Shown here: one piece after another, positions 16,741-25,748 of the stretch
How positions within the stretch are numbered: the stretch's first letter is position 1
Layout of the letters: each line of letters begins with the position of its first letter
Assembly: GCF_000284375.1 (NCBI RefSeq)
Contig: NC_017249.1
Span: forward strand, 1,302,001-1,366,000
Length of the DNA: 64,000 nt
Direction: 5' to 3'
Source: Bradyrhizobium japonicum USDA 6
GTDB lineage: Bacteria > Pseudomonadota > Alphaproteobacteria > Rhizobiales > Xanthobacteraceae
The notes under the pieces: generated by a model
What the model was told of the DNA's origin: nothing
What the model saw: only the letters and a program-made list of their open reading frames with translations
The model's database searches: none
Made by a program: the position numbers and the translations under genes

Positions 16741-18828
16741 ATGGATGCCATCGAGCGGCTGATCCGACCACGCAGCGTCGCCATCATCGGCGCGTCCGCA
16801 GACCCGAGCAAGACGTCGGGGCGGCCGGTCGCCTATCTCCAGAAACACGGCTTTGCGGGCGAGATCTATCCCGTCAATCCGAAGGTCGGAGAAATCGGCG
16901 GTCTGGCCTGCTACGCCGACATCGCCTCGCTGCCGGATGTGCCTGATGTCGGCATTGTCCTGCTCGGCGCGGAGCGGGCGCACGCCGCGGTGCGTGAATT
17001 GTCCGAGCGGGGAGCTGCGGCGGCGATCGTTCTTGCCAGCGGCTTCACCGAAACAGGCGCGGAAGGCGCCGAGCGTCAGAAGCAGCTCATGGAAGCCGCC
17101 GGATCCATGCGCCTTCTCGGGCCGAACACGATCGGGCTGGTGAACCTCACCGACAATATCGTGCTTTCGGCATCCGGCGCGCTGGCGATGGATCACTTCC
17201 CGACAGGCTCGATCGGGCTGGTCTCGCAAAGCGGGGGTATTCTCGGAGCCTTGCTGTCGCGCGCTGCGGCGCGCGGGGTAGGGCTGTCCAAGCTGGTGTC
17301 GACCAGCAACGAAGCCGATCTCGAGCTCGCTGATTTCGTCGACTTTCTTGCCGACGACGGCGCGACCAGGGTCATCGCGCTCTACATCGAGGCGATCCGC
17401 AATCCGGCTCGCTTTCGCCAGGCGGTCCTCAAGGCGCGACGCGCCGGTAAGCCCGTTGTCGCCTTCAAGATCGGGCGATCGGAGGCGGGTGCAAAGGCGG
17501 CCGTCTCGCACACGGGTGCGCTTGCGGGCTCCGACCGCATGTACGACGCCTTGTTCAGGCAGATCGGTGTGCTCCGCGCGAAAACGTTTGATGAGTTGCT
17601 CGACATTTCCGCAGCCCTTGCGGCGGAACGGAGGCTGTCCGGCAGGCGCGTGGCGATCCTCACCTCGACCGGCGGCGCCGGCACGATCGTTTCCGACAGT
17701 CTCGGCGTCGCCGGCTTTGCAACACCCGCTCCCGACACTGAGACGGCCGCGCAATTGCGCAGCCTGCAGTCGGGATCGCACGCCACGCTCGACCGCAATC
17801 CGATCGACGTGACCTTGGCCGGTCTGCAGCCGGATCTGCTTCGCTCGGCAATTCGCATCCTGCTCGCAAGTCCGTCCTACGATGCGCTGACCATCATTGT
17901 CGGCTCGTCGGCGGTGGGATCGCCAACGTTGATGGCTGATGCCATCAACGACTGTTTGCCGATGAGCGACAAGCCCGTCATTGCTTATGTAAGTCCCTAC
18001 GCGCCCGACGTCGTCTCCGTCCTCACCCGGCGAGGTGTCCCGGCTTATACGTCTGCCGAGAGCTGTGCTGCCGCGCTCGACGGGCTCGTGCAGGCCGGGA
18101 TGCCGGAACAGGTCCAGACATCCGGCTCGATTGAGCCGGCAGTCGATATCAGCGACTTCCCGGCGGGATCGCTGGATGAGGCACAAGCCAAGGCGCTGTT
18201 CGCCCGCTTCGGCGTTCCGATCGTCGCAGAGAAGGTGGTCGCATCTTCAGGCGAAGCGGAACTGGCGGCACGCGGCTTCGGCGGCCCGGTCGTGCTCAAG
18301 ATTCTCTCGCGCGAGATTGCGCACAAGAGCGATGTCGGCGGCGTCGCGGTTGGCCTGACCGCTGAGACGATTGGCGGCCGCCTGACGGTGATGGCCGAAG
18401 AGGTCGAGGCGAGGACCGGGAAGCGACCCGAACGCTTCCTGGTTCAGGAGATGATCTCAGATGGCGTTGAAATCATTCTCGGGATGCATCGTGATCCCCT
18501 GGGCACCGCGATCCTTCTCGGAATGGGCGGCGTCACCGCCGAACTGCTCAAGGACACAACGATGCGTCTGCTTCCGCCGGAGGGCGGCCTCGGCCTGGCC
18601 GAGGCTCGCGAGATGGCGCGCGATCTCGTCACGTGGCCGTTGCTAGATGGTTTCCGTGGCCGGCCGAAATGCGATGTCGAAGCGCTCGCAGCAACGATCG
18701 TCGCTTTCTCGCGCATGGTTGCGCAACTCGGCGACCGCCTCGCCGAGGCTGAGATCAATCCCGTGTTCGTGCTGCCGGCGGGCCAGGGTGTGAAGGCCGC
18801 CGACGGACTGGTCGTTCTCAATGTCTGA
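16741..18828 (+). CDS. ADP-forming acyl-CoA synthetase (acetate-CoA ligase family)
   Basis: This 695-residue protein combines, in order, a CoA-binding Rossmann domain ('RSVAIIGASADPSKTSGRP', 1-135), two succinyl-CoA-ligase-like domains ('SIGLVSQSGGILGALLSRA' and 'AVSHTGALAGSD', with the likely phospho-histidine near residue 256) and a C-terminal ATP-grasp domain ('VVLKILSREIAHKSDVGGV', 'EINPVFV'). Such enzymes activate short or aromatic acids to CoA thioesters with release of ADP. The gene follows the enoyl-CoA hydratase by 3 bases and overlaps or abuts the next gene, so the three are probably one transcript. The acid it uses cannot be told from sequence. Confidence 0.92.
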   Translation: MDAIERLIRPRSVAIIGASADPSKTSGRPVAYLQKHGFAGEIYPVNPKVGEIGGLACYADIASLPDVPDVGIVLLGAERAHAAVRELSERGAAAAIVLASGFTETGAEGAERQKQLMEAAGSMRLLGPNTIGLVNLTDNIVLSASGALAMDHFPTGSIGLVSQSGGILGALLSRAAARGVGLSKLVSTSNEADLELADFVDFLADDGATRVIALYIEAIRNPARFRQAVLKARRAGKPVVAFKIGRSEAGAKAAVSHTGALAGSDRMYDALFRQIGVLRAKTFDELLDISAALAAERRLSGRRVAILTSTGGAGTIVSDSLGVAGFATPAPDTETAAQLRSLQSGSHATLDRNPIDVTLAGLQPDLLRSAIRILLASPSYDALTIIVGSSAVGSPTLMADAINDCLPMSDKPVIAYVSPYAPDVVSVLTRRGVPAYTSAESCAAALDGLVQAGMPEQVQTSGSIEPAVDISDFPAGSLDEAQAKALFARFGVPIVAEKVVASSGEAELAARGFGGPVVLKILSREIAHKSDVGGVAVGLTAETIGGRLTVMAEEVEARTGKRPERFLVQEMISDGVEIILGMHRDPLGTAILLGMGGVTAELLKDTTMRLLPPEGGLGLAEAREMARDLVTWPLLDGFRGRPKCDVEALAATIVAFSRMVAQLGDRLAEAEINPVFVLPAGQGVKAADGLVVLNV

Positions 18829-18850
18829 ACAAAAAACGAGGGAGGTCCAT

Positions 18851-19885
18851 ATGGCCATCGGCGAAATCGTCAATCACGAAGGCACTCGCGAGAGGCGTTT
18901 CGCCGTGCGGCGCCGGCTGAATCTCGCCGTCCTCGCCTGTGCCGTCTTGCCGGTGGTCGCGGGACTGGGAGTTGCGCCGGCGTGCGCCGAATATCCCGAA
19001 AAGATCATCAAGATCGTGGTGCCCTTCGCGGCCGGCGGCGGGACCGACATCATCGCGCGAACGACAGCGCAGGACATCCAGGGAGACCTCGGCAAATCCG
19101 TCATCATCGAGAACAAGCCGGGCGCCGGGACCATCATCGGAACCCAGACGGTCGCCACCAGCGATCCCGACGGCTATTCGCTGCTGATGGCGACCTTCGC
19201 ACACGCGGTCAATCCGAGCCTGTACAACAAGCTGCCGTTCGATCCGCACAAGGATTTCGCGGCCGTCTCGCTGATCGCGCGGTCCTTCAATATCGTCGTC
19301 GTCAACCCCGCGTCCAAGATCAATTCGATCGCCGATCTGGTCGTCGAGGCCAAGGCCAATCCGGGCAAGCTCAATTTCGGTACGTTCGGCACCGGCACCT
19401 CGGCCCATCTGGCCGGCGAGTTGTTCAATGCGATGGCGAAGGTCAAGATGACGGCGGTGCCGTATAAGGGCGCGGCGCCTGCGATCAGCGATCTCCTGGG
19501 TGGGCAGATCGACGTGATGTTCACCACCGTGGCCAGCGCGGCCTCGCTGGTGGCCGCGGGTCAGCTCCGGGCGCTGGCCGTCACGTCCGCCGAGCGTTCG
19601 GCGGCGTTTCCCCAGTTGCCGACCGTCGCCGAGGCCGGGGTGCCCGGCTACGCTGCCGAGTCGTGGTATGGATTATACGCTCCGGCCAAGACACCCGCTC
19701 CCGTGATTACGCGCCTGAATCAGGCGGTCGCCAAGGCCGTTCAGTCCGGTGGATTCAAGCAACTCGAGGCGAACGAAGGCCTCATCATGGTCGGCGGCCC
19801 TCCGGAAGAGCTCGATCGCTATGTTGGTCGCGAGGAGGAACGCTGGCGCAAGCTGGTCAAGGACGCGAACATCGAAGTGCAATAG
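18851..19885 (+). CDS. Tripartite tricarboxylate transporter (Bug/TctC) substrate-binding protein
   Basis: This periplasmic binding protein of about 344 residues has a signal peptide ending near 'APACAEYPEK'. Bug hallmarks follow: 'YPEKIIKIVVPFAAGGGTDIIART', 'NKPGAGTIIGTQTVA', 'TVAEAGVPGYAAESWYGLYAPAKTP'. The start at 18851 is favoured by GGAGG directly upstream; a frame from 18821 would overlap the previous gene. It presumably captures the carboxylate processed by the two enzymes upstream. No TctA/TctB membrane genes accompany it, which is common for Bug proteins that share permeases encoded elsewhere. Confidence 0.93.
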   Translation: MAIGEIVNHEGTRERRFAVRRRLNLAVLACAVLPVVAGLGVAPACAEYPEKIIKIVVPFAAGGGTDIIARTTAQDIQGDLGKSVIIENKPGAGTIIGTQTVATSDPDGYSLLMATFAHAVNPSLYNKLPFDPHKDFAAVSLIARSFNIVVVNPASKINSIADLVVEAKANPGKLNFGTFGTGTSAHLAGELFNAMAKVKMTAVPYKGAAPAISDLLGGQIDVMFTTVASAASLVAAGQLRALAVTSAERSAAFPQLPTVAEAGVPGYAAESWYGLYAPAKTPAPVITRLNQAVAKAVQSGGFKQLEANEGLIMVGGPPEELDRYVGREEERWRKLVKDANIEVQ

Positions 19886-19921
19886 GCTCCGTTCGACACT
19901 CCGGGCCCGGACTCTGATCCG

Positions 19922-20278
19922 CTACGGGCGACGCGTCAGCTCCACGCCATCGACCACCATTTTCCAGGTTCCCGCCTCCCGGTGAGGCGGCGTCGACACC
20001 TCGAAGATCGTCGAGATAAATGGAATGCCGACAACGAAATTATCGCCCTCGAATCTGCGCAGCGGGGCGTTGATCGACGTCGTCATGGTGTCGGCGATCG
20101 CGCCGCCGTTCCTGACGCGCTGGTAGCGGACCGTCCCGTCCTTGGTGACCTCGACGTCCATCGCCTGCGCGTGCCACTTGCCGACATAGTCGGCCTTGTC
20201 GTCCGGGATCGCCTGCCCACAAGCCGACAGCATCGGCAGGGCTGCAACCAGGATCACCAATGCAATCGGCTTTCTCAT
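19922..20278 (-). CDS. Small putative lipoprotein
   Basis: This 118-residue protein begins MRKPIALVILVAALPMLSAC, with the last cysteine in a good lipobox (about residue 20). The mature protein would be lipid-anchored in the envelope. The rest is a small beta-rich domain ('YVGKWHAQAMDVEVTKDGTVRYQRV', 'GTWKMVVDGVELTR') that looks like a lipocalin-like or META-type fold, without a family I can name. It is convergent with the TTT binding-protein gene; a 12-base palindrome TCCGGGCCCGGA (19900-19911) lies between the ends. Confidence 0.75.
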   Translation of the reverse strand: MRKPIALVILVAALPMLSACGQAIPDDKADYVGKWHAQAMDVEVTKDGTVRYQRVRNGGAIADTMTTSINAPLRRFEGDNFVVGIPFISTIFEVSTPPHREAGTWKMVVDGVELTRRP

Positions 20279-20518
20279 TGTCGTTCGCCATTCGGCAGCC
20301 GGGGGCCGCCACGGAGATGCAACGGGGCACATCTTCGTCGGGTGTCGCGCCGGCCCGGTTCAACCGGACGCGCCGATGCAGCGCGGCGCATCGGCACGCG
20401 CGTTAACAGATTGTTCATTGACCATTGCGCGCCCGCCGTAACCGCCGGTTAACCATGGATATTTACGGTGTAGCAAGCCTCTGAACAGGGGCTGTCAGTT
20501 GATTTCGAGTCCAACCCC

Positions 20519-22669
20519 ATGGCGTTCGGTAGAGGCGCATCTCCGCGAAGCATCGCCCCGACGGAGCCTGCGGCTTCGTGGGAAGCGCCGCGGGCTGCGA
20601 CGGCGAGGCCGGACGGCGCTGCTCCGGCGCAGATCAAGGGATCGCTGACCGTCACCGGTGCGCTCTCCTTCCTGCGCGAGAATGGCCGGCGCATCCTGGC
20701 GCTGGCGCTGGCGCTGTTCGCCCTCGGCGTCATTGTCCTGATGGTCTTGCCGGTCCGGTATGCCGCGACGGCCCTGGTCGTCCTCGATCCCCGCGAGCTG
20801 CGCGTGACCTCGGAGCAGGACGTGCTGCCGGGCATCGGCCAGGATGCCGCGGCACTTCAGAGCCAGATCGAGATCGCCAAATCGGACGGCTTTCTCCGGC
20901 CCCTGATCGAGCAGCTCAAGATCGCCGACGACCAGGACATCGCGGGCGGTTACACCGACATGACGCGCCTGCTCGAAAAATTCCGCAACCGTCTCGATAT
21001 CTCGCGCCGCGGACTGACCTACGTCATTGCGATTTCATTCACCTCGAACAATGCGGAGCGGGCCGCGCATTACGCCAATGCCATCGCCGAGGCATTCGTC
21101 GCGAGCCAGGGTCGTGTCCGCACCGAGGCGACGGACGAGGCGGCCGATTGGCTCAAGGACCGGCTGAAGGCATTGAACGAGCGCCTGCGCGCATCGGAAG
21201 ATGCCGTTGCCGCCTTCAGGTTCGAGCACAAGATCCTCAATGCCGGCAAGGATTCCACGACCCAGCAATTGCGGGTGACCGACCTCAACCAGCAGGTCTC
21301 CGCCGCTCGCGCGCGCACCGAGGAAGCCAGGGCGCGTTACGAGCAGGTGCAGCGCGACCTCAAGGCCAATGTCGAAGGTCCGGTGAAGCAGGACCTCCTG
21401 AGCATGCTGCGCGCGCAGCGCTCGACCCTGAACGATCAGATCGCGCAGAAGAAAGCGGTGTACGGCGACCGCCATCCGGATCTTGCGATCTCCTACAGCC
21501 AGCTGGCTGACATCAACCGGCAGATCGAGGTCGAGCGGAAGAAGAACATCGACACGGCGAAGTCCGAATATGAGGCTCAGCTGGAGCAGCAGAACGCGCT
21601 GGAAAAGCAGCTCAAGACGGTCGAGACGCAGATGCTGGTCGACGGCCAGGCGCTGGTGAAGCTGCAGGAGCTGCAGCGCGACGCCGATGCCAACAAGAAC
21701 ATCTACGAGCAGTTCCTGTCGCGGTTCAAGACGACCAGCGAGCAGCGTCAGCTGCAGAGCTCCCAGACCAAGATCGCCTCGCTCGCGATCCCGCCAATGC
21801 GCTCGACGCGTCCGCCCCTCGCCTTGCTGCTGGCGGCGCTCGCGATCGGCTCGATCCTGACCTCGACGGCCGCCGTTGCGGCGATGGGAAACACGTCCGA
21901 CAGGCCCGCGCCTGCCGAGGCTCCTGCTCAAACTCATTCTCAAACGCTTGCGCGTGCGGAAGCGGCGGACGCGCAAGTCCAGCGTCCGGCTCCGGCCGCG
22001 CGCCAGCCCGAGGCGATGCCAAACCTGCCTGTCTGGGCCCGCATTCCCGATCTGGCGCCTGGCGCCGTGCCCAACACCGTGTGGCAAAGGCCGATCGCCG
22101 CGACGGCCGAGCTCGATCTCGGCGCATATCTGCGTCCGCTTCTCGAGCGGATCGATCGCGCGCCGGTGCGTGGCTGCAAGGTCGCCCTCGTGCTGTCGGT
22201 CGGCAAAAGTGCCGGCGGCAACACCGTTGCGCGCTCGCTCAATCGCGCGGCGGTGAATCGGGGCATGATGAGCGTGCTGATCCGGCTCCTGCCGGAATTC
22301 GCCGGTCACCAGCCTCCGGTGACCGAATGGCAGGACGGCTCCACCACGGCAGGGCTGCAGTCGATCGACGAGCTGCTGAGCGCCGGCAGAAAAGCCGATG
22401 CCCGGCCCGAGGACGATATTCGCTCGGAGTTCGATCTGATCGTCGTCCATGCGAGCAATCTCGCCTTGCAGCCCGACGCCATCGCGCTGGCTGCGCACGC
22501 GGATCTGATCATCCCGGTGGTGGGTGCCGGCGAGCTCGGTTCGGCGGCGATGCGGCGGGTCACCGCAGCGCTGTCGAGGTACAACACGGTGCCGACCGGT
22601 CTCGTCGTCAATCACGCGCCGGCGGGTTCAGTGGCGCCTGAGGGCAGCGCGTTAAGCAGGGCGGTTTGA
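20519..22669 (+). CDS. GumC/Wzz-type polysaccharide co-polymerase with decayed BY-kinase domain
   Basis: This 716-residue inner-membrane protein governs chain length or export of a surface polysaccharide in related systems. A membrane helix near 58-78 is followed by a Wzz domain ('VRYAATALVVLDPRE'), a long periplasmic coiled coil (about 190-410), the GNVR-like region ending 'IASLAIPPMRSTRPPLALLL' and a second helix near 430-450. The C-terminus (554-716) aligns in plan with the cytoplasmic tyrosine autokinase of ExoP/Wzc. However, the P-loop reads SVGKSAGGN instead of GEGKST, the Walker B equivalent is DLIVVHASN, and no tyrosine cluster is present. It probably lacks kinase activity. No neighbouring polysaccharide genes are visible. 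Confidence 0.85.
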   Translation: MAFGRGASPRSIAPTEPAASWEAPRAATARPDGAAPAQIKGSLTVTGALSFLRENGRRILALALALFALGVIVLMVLPVRYAATALVVLDPRELRVTSEQDVLPGIGQDAAALQSQIEIAKSDGFLRPLIEQLKIADDQDIAGGYTDMTRLLEKFRNRLDISRRGLTYVIAISFTSNNAERAAHYANAIAEAFVASQGRVRTEATDEAADWLKDRLKALNERLRASEDAVAAFRFEHKILNAGKDSTTQQLRVTDLNQQVSAARARTEEARARYEQVQRDLKANVEGPVKQDLLSMLRAQRSTLNDQIAQKKAVYGDRHPDLAISYSQLADINRQIEVERKKNIDTAKSEYEAQLEQQNALEKQLKTVETQMLVDGQALVKLQELQRDADANKNIYEQFLSRFKTTSEQRQLQSSQTKIASLAIPPMRSTRPPLALLLAALAIGSILTSTAAVAAMGNTSDRPAPAEAPAQTHSQTLARAEAADAQVQRPAPAARQPEAMPNLPVWARIPDLAPGAVPNTVWQRPIAATAELDLGAYLRPLLERIDRAPVRGCKVALVLSVGKSAGGNTVARSLNRAAVNRGMMSVLIRLLPEFAGHQPPVTEWQDGSTTAGLQSIDELLSAGRKADARPEDDIRSEFDLIVVHASNLALQPDAIALAAHADLIIPVVGAGELGSAAMRRVTAALSRYNTVPTGLVVNHAPAGSVAPEGSALSRAV

Positions 22670-22800
22670 CGCTGGCAAGGCTGCGGCTCATGCCTGAGGC
22701 GCAGCCCGCAAGCGCGCCTGTAATCTGCTTCACACGCAAACGCACCCAATGACGCTAGGTGAACCAGGGCCCGCCTCCGCGCGGCCCGGTTCGGGTGGCG

Positions 22801-22959
22801 ATGATGGCTGCACTGGCAAAGGCGATATCCCGCGCGACGAGAACCAGCGTTGATGTCGAAACCGTAAAGGTGCTCGTGATCTTCTCGGGCGCGGGCTTGC
22901 TGCTCTCTCTCGTGGCCGCGATGATCTACGGACAGCCCCTCAACGCCGCCTTGTTCTGA
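22801..22959 (+). CDS. Small single-pass membrane protein, hypothetical
   Basis: This 52-residue protein starts MMAALAKAISRAT and has one hydrophobic helix (about residues 25-45, 'VLVIFSGAGLLLSLVAAMIYG'). An upstream in-frame GTG at 22759 would add 14 residues. Similar short proteins with a charged N-terminus, 'VETVKV' and one helix are, as I recall, frequent in Bradyrhizobium. Support is codon pattern and hydropathy only. Function unknown. Confidence 0.45.
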   Translation: MMAALAKAISRATRTSVDVETVKVLVIFSGAGLLLSLVAAMIYGQPLNAALF

Positions 22960-23166
22960 GATCGCGCGAGTTGGCTCCCTTTCGCCCCGAAGGCGGGGTA
23001 GGCCCGGGCGCGGGACTGATGTCACCACGAATTCACGGGACTTCACCCTCCGCGCATCTGACAAATGTGAGATGCGGGGCGTCCGTGAGCCTCGGCCACC
23101 CCATTTTATCAGCCTGCGGTCTGGTTTATCTCTGTCACTCCGATGCCCGCGCAAGGAGACAGACGC

Positions 23167-23607
23167 GTGATCGAGCATATTCTCAGATTCATGACGCTCG
23201 CGACGGTCATCGTCGGCATGGCCGCGATCTACGCGGCGCTCCACACCAACAATCGGCGTCTGGGCGCGGATATCTTCCTGCGATATTCGGACCGGGTCTC
23301 CGACCTTCGACGCCGCCTTCCGGTCGCGGCATTCCTTGAGCGGGGAACTGCCGGCGACGTCGAGCTAACGGCGGACGAGCGGAGGGCCGTGCATGAGATC
23401 ATCCACGCGATCTTCGAGCTCTACGAGCTCAAGGTGCATGGCTTCTTTCCGCCGGCGATCTGGAAGATCAGGGAGCCCGATATCGAACGGCTGCTCTCGC
23501 TGCCGGTCTTTCAGCAGGAACTGGCGGGCCTGGAGGGCCGATATACGCGACATCCGCGTTTGGCAGCCTGGCTTGAGAAGATCAGGTCTCAGCAAGAGAC
23601 GGCCTGA
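23167..23607 (+). CDS. Hypothetical membrane-anchored protein
   Basis: This 146-residue protein starts from a GTG at 23167 preceded by AAGGAGA; an ATG at 23143 is the alternative. One N-terminal membrane helix (about residues 7-24, 'FMTLATVIVGMAAIYAAL') is followed by a soluble helical domain with conserved-looking 'RYSDRVSDLRRRLP' and 'ELYELKVHGFFPPAIWKI'. The pattern resembles small unannotated membrane-anchored proteins of the DUF4760 type, but I cannot confirm that. It lies on its own, convergent with the LLM oxidoreductase gene. Confidence 0.7.
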   Translation: MIEHILRFMTLATVIVGMAAIYAALHTNNRRLGADIFLRYSDRVSDLRRRLPVAAFLERGTAGDVELTADERRAVHEIIHAIFELYELKVHGFFPPAIWKIREPDIERLLSLPVFQQELAGLEGRYTRHPRLAAWLEKIRSQQETA

Positions 23608-23647
23608 CTTGCGCGGTGAATCGGTCGCAGTGAACCGGTCGACGGTC

Positions 23648-24679
23648 TCACCGCCACCCCAGCGCCGGCGCGACGTGCGTCAAGATCGCCTCGATCGCAT
23701 GCGCGCAATAGTCGACGCCGAGCTGGTTCGGGATCGTCAGCAACAGCGTATCCGCCTCGGCGATCGCCTCGTCCTGCCGTAGCTGCTCGATCAGTGCCTC
23801 CGGCTCGGCCGCATAACTCCGGCCGAAGATCGCGCGCGTTTGCGGGTCGATGAAGCCGATCTGGTCTTCGCCTCCGCGCTCCCCGCCGAAATAGGCGCGG
23901 TCGCGATCGTTCATCAGCGCGAAGATGCTGCGGCTGACGGACACGCGGGGCTCGCGGGTGTGGCCGGCTTCCGTCCACGCGGCGCGATAGCTACGGATTT
24001 GTGCTGCCTGCTGCACATGAAAAGCTTCGCCGGTCTCGTCGTTCTTCAGCGTCGAGCTCTGCAGATTCATGCCGAGCTTCGCCGCCCACACCGCGGTCGC
24101 GTTCGAGCCGGCGCCCCACCAGATCCGTTCGCGCAGGCCTGCCGCATGCGGTTCGAGGCGCAGCAGTCCCGGCGGATTGGGAAACATCGGCTGCGGATTG
24201 GGTTCGGCAAAACCTTGGCCGCGCAACAGGTCCAGGAAGACCTCCGCGTGGCGCCGTCCCATATCGGCATCGCTCTGGCCATCGGCCGGGCGATAACCAA
24301 AGTAGCGCCAGCCGTCGATCACCTGCTCCGGCGAGCCACGGCTGATGCCGAGCTGGAGCCTCCCGCCGGCGATGAGATCGGCGCTGCCCGCATCCTCGAT
24401 CATGTAGAGCGGGTTTTCGTAGCGCATGTCGATCACGGCCGTGCCGATCTCGATCCTGCTGGTCTTCGCGCCGACGGCGGCGAGCAGCGGGAAGGGCGAC
24501 GCCAGCTGGCGCGCGAAGTGATGCACGCGGAAATAGGCGCCATCCGCGCCCAATTGCTCCGCCGCGACGGCCAGCTCGATGGATTGCAGCAGCGTGTCCG
24601 CAGCGGAGCGGGTCTGCGATTGCGGCGAGGGCGTCCAATGTCCGAAGGACAGAAATCCGATCTTTTTCATGGGCGTCAT
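23648..24679 (-). CDS. LLM class flavin-dependent oxidoreductase
   Basis: This 343-residue protein has a luciferase-like TIM barrel. The N-terminus 'MKKIGFLSFGHW', 'ELAVAAEQLGADGAYFRVHHFA', 'IEIGTAVIDMRYENPLYMIEDAGSADLIAGGRLQLGISRGSPEQ' and 'WWGAGSNATAVWAAKLGM' are typical of F420/FMN-dependent monooxygenases and reductases of this class. It would need reduced FMN from a separate reductase; one is encoded 2.3 kb away (27006-27509). It lies 21 bases downstream of a LysR gene in the same direction and may be co-transcribed with it. Substrate unknown. Confidence 0.92.
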   Translation of the reverse strand: MTPMKKIGFLSFGHWTPSPQSQTRSAADTLLQSIELAVAAEQLGADGAYFRVHHFARQLASPFPLLAAVGAKTSRIEIGTAVIDMRYENPLYMIEDAGSADLIAGGRLQLGISRGSPEQVIDGWRYFGYRPADGQSDADMGRRHAEVFLDLLRGQGFAEPNPQPMFPNPPGLLRLEPHAAGLRERIWWGAGSNATAVWAAKLGMNLQSSTLKNDETGEAFHVQQAAQIRSYRAAWTEAGHTREPRVSVSRSIFALMNDRDRAYFGGERGGEDQIGFIDPQTRAIFGRSYAAEPEALIEQLRQDEAIAEADTLLLTIPNQLGVDYCAHAIEAILTHVAPALGWR

Positions 24680-24700
24680 TTAATGATGGCGGGGGCGTCG

Positions 24701-25630
24701 TCAACCGCCTGCGCCGGCGGCGGGGGTATGCGACGGGGCCGGCGTGAAATGCTCGGCGCGGTCGACCAGGAGATCCAGAAAGCTTCGCGCGCGCAGCGAC
24801 ATCCACTGCGTCTCCGGATAGACCGCGTGCAGGGGCAGCGCAGCGATGGTGTAGTCCGGAAGCACATGTTCGAGCTCGCCGCTGCGAAGCCCCTCCGCGG
24901 CATTCCATTCGGGCAGGATCGCGATGCCGAGATGCTGCATCGTCGCCTCCTGCATCGCATCGGCGTCGTCGACGTGAATGGGCCCGTTGATCGATGCGAC
25001 GTGACGGCCATGCTCGGATTCGAAGGCCCATTGCTGCGCCGGCGACATCCGTGAATAGACGATGCACTGGTGCGCGCTGAGATCGTCAGGCGTCCGCGGC
25101 AGCGGGCGGCCGTGCAGATAGGTGGGTGTTGCAACCAGATGGCGCTGCACGGTCCCGAGCCGGCGGGCGACCAGCGTGCTCGCCTCCAGGTTTCCAATGC
25201 GCAGCGCCAGCTCGATGCCTTCTTCCACCAGATTGACGAACCGCTCGCTGAAGCGGATGTCGACCCGCACTTCCGGATAATTCCGAACGTACTCGGCGAT
25301 GACGGGCATCATGTAGCGCCGTCCGAACGACGACGGCACGCCGATCCGGAGCGTGCCGGTCGGGCGTGGCGCGGCCTGTTCGACACTCGACCGCGCCATG
25401 TCGAAGCTGTCGAGGATCTGCCGCGCGAGATCGTAGATCCGGTGCGCCTCGGCCGTCGGCTTCAGCGTGCGCGTCGTGCGCGAAAACAGCTGCGTGCCGA
25501 ATTCGCTTTCAAGCATCGCAATGCGCTTGCTGATCGCGGGCTGGCCGATCCCGAGCTCCTTGGCCGCGGCCGAGAAGCTGCCGCCCTCCAGGGCGCGAAC
25601 GAAAGCGCGCAGGCAATCGATCCGGTCCAT
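24701..25630 (-). CDS. LysR family transcriptional regulator
   Basis: This 309-residue protein begins with the standard winged helix-turn-helix ('MDRIDCLRAFVRALEGGSFSAAAKELGIGQPAISKRIAMLE', residues 1-41), then the linker helix and a periplasmic-binding-protein-like effector domain ('TGTLRIGVPSSFGRRYMMPVI' onward). It belongs to the subgroup with an 'ALPLHAVYPETQWMSLRARSFLDLL' C-terminus typical of CrgA/DhcR-like regulators. It is divergent from the two-component monooxygenase genes at 25749, with a perfect inverted repeat in the gap, so it probably controls them. Confidence 0.94.
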   Translation of the reverse strand: MDRIDCLRAFVRALEGGSFSAAAKELGIGQPAISKRIAMLESEFGTQLFSRTTRTLKPTAEAHRIYDLARQILDSFDMARSSVEQAAPRPTGTLRIGVPSSFGRRYMMPVIAEYVRNYPEVRVDIRFSERFVNLVEEGIELALRIGNLEASTLVARRLGTVQRHLVATPTYLHGRPLPRTPDDLSAHQCIVYSRMSPAQQWAFESEHGRHVASINGPIHVDDADAMQEATMQHLGIAILPEWNAAEGLRSGELEHVLPDYTIAALPLHAVYPETQWMSLRARSFLDLLVDRAEHFTPAPSHTPAAGAGG

Positions 25631-25645
25631 AATTCATTCCGATCT

Positions 25646-25671
25646 GGAATAAATTATATCCCATTTATTCC
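25646..25671. promoter_or_regulatory. Inverted repeat, candidate LysR operator
   Basis: Perfect arms GGAATAAAT (25646-25654) and ATTTATTCC (25663-25671) are separated by 8 bases. The repeat is AT-rich in a GC-rich setting and contains a T-N11-A-compatible dyad. It lies 16 bases upstream of the lysR start and 78 bases before the monooxygenase start. This is the arrangement expected for an autoregulated divergent LysR promoter. Confidence 0.55.
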
Positions 25672-25748
25672 GTAGTGCGCAACACGGCGGGTCGCTAGGC
25701 TCCCTCAAAACAAGCCATCACAGGGCAAGGAAACAGGGAGGAGACCAC

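Noticed and set aside
20445..20460. GGTTAACC palindrome upstream of the co-polymerase gene as an operator
   Set aside because: An eight-base palindrome is too short and common to claim without conservation.
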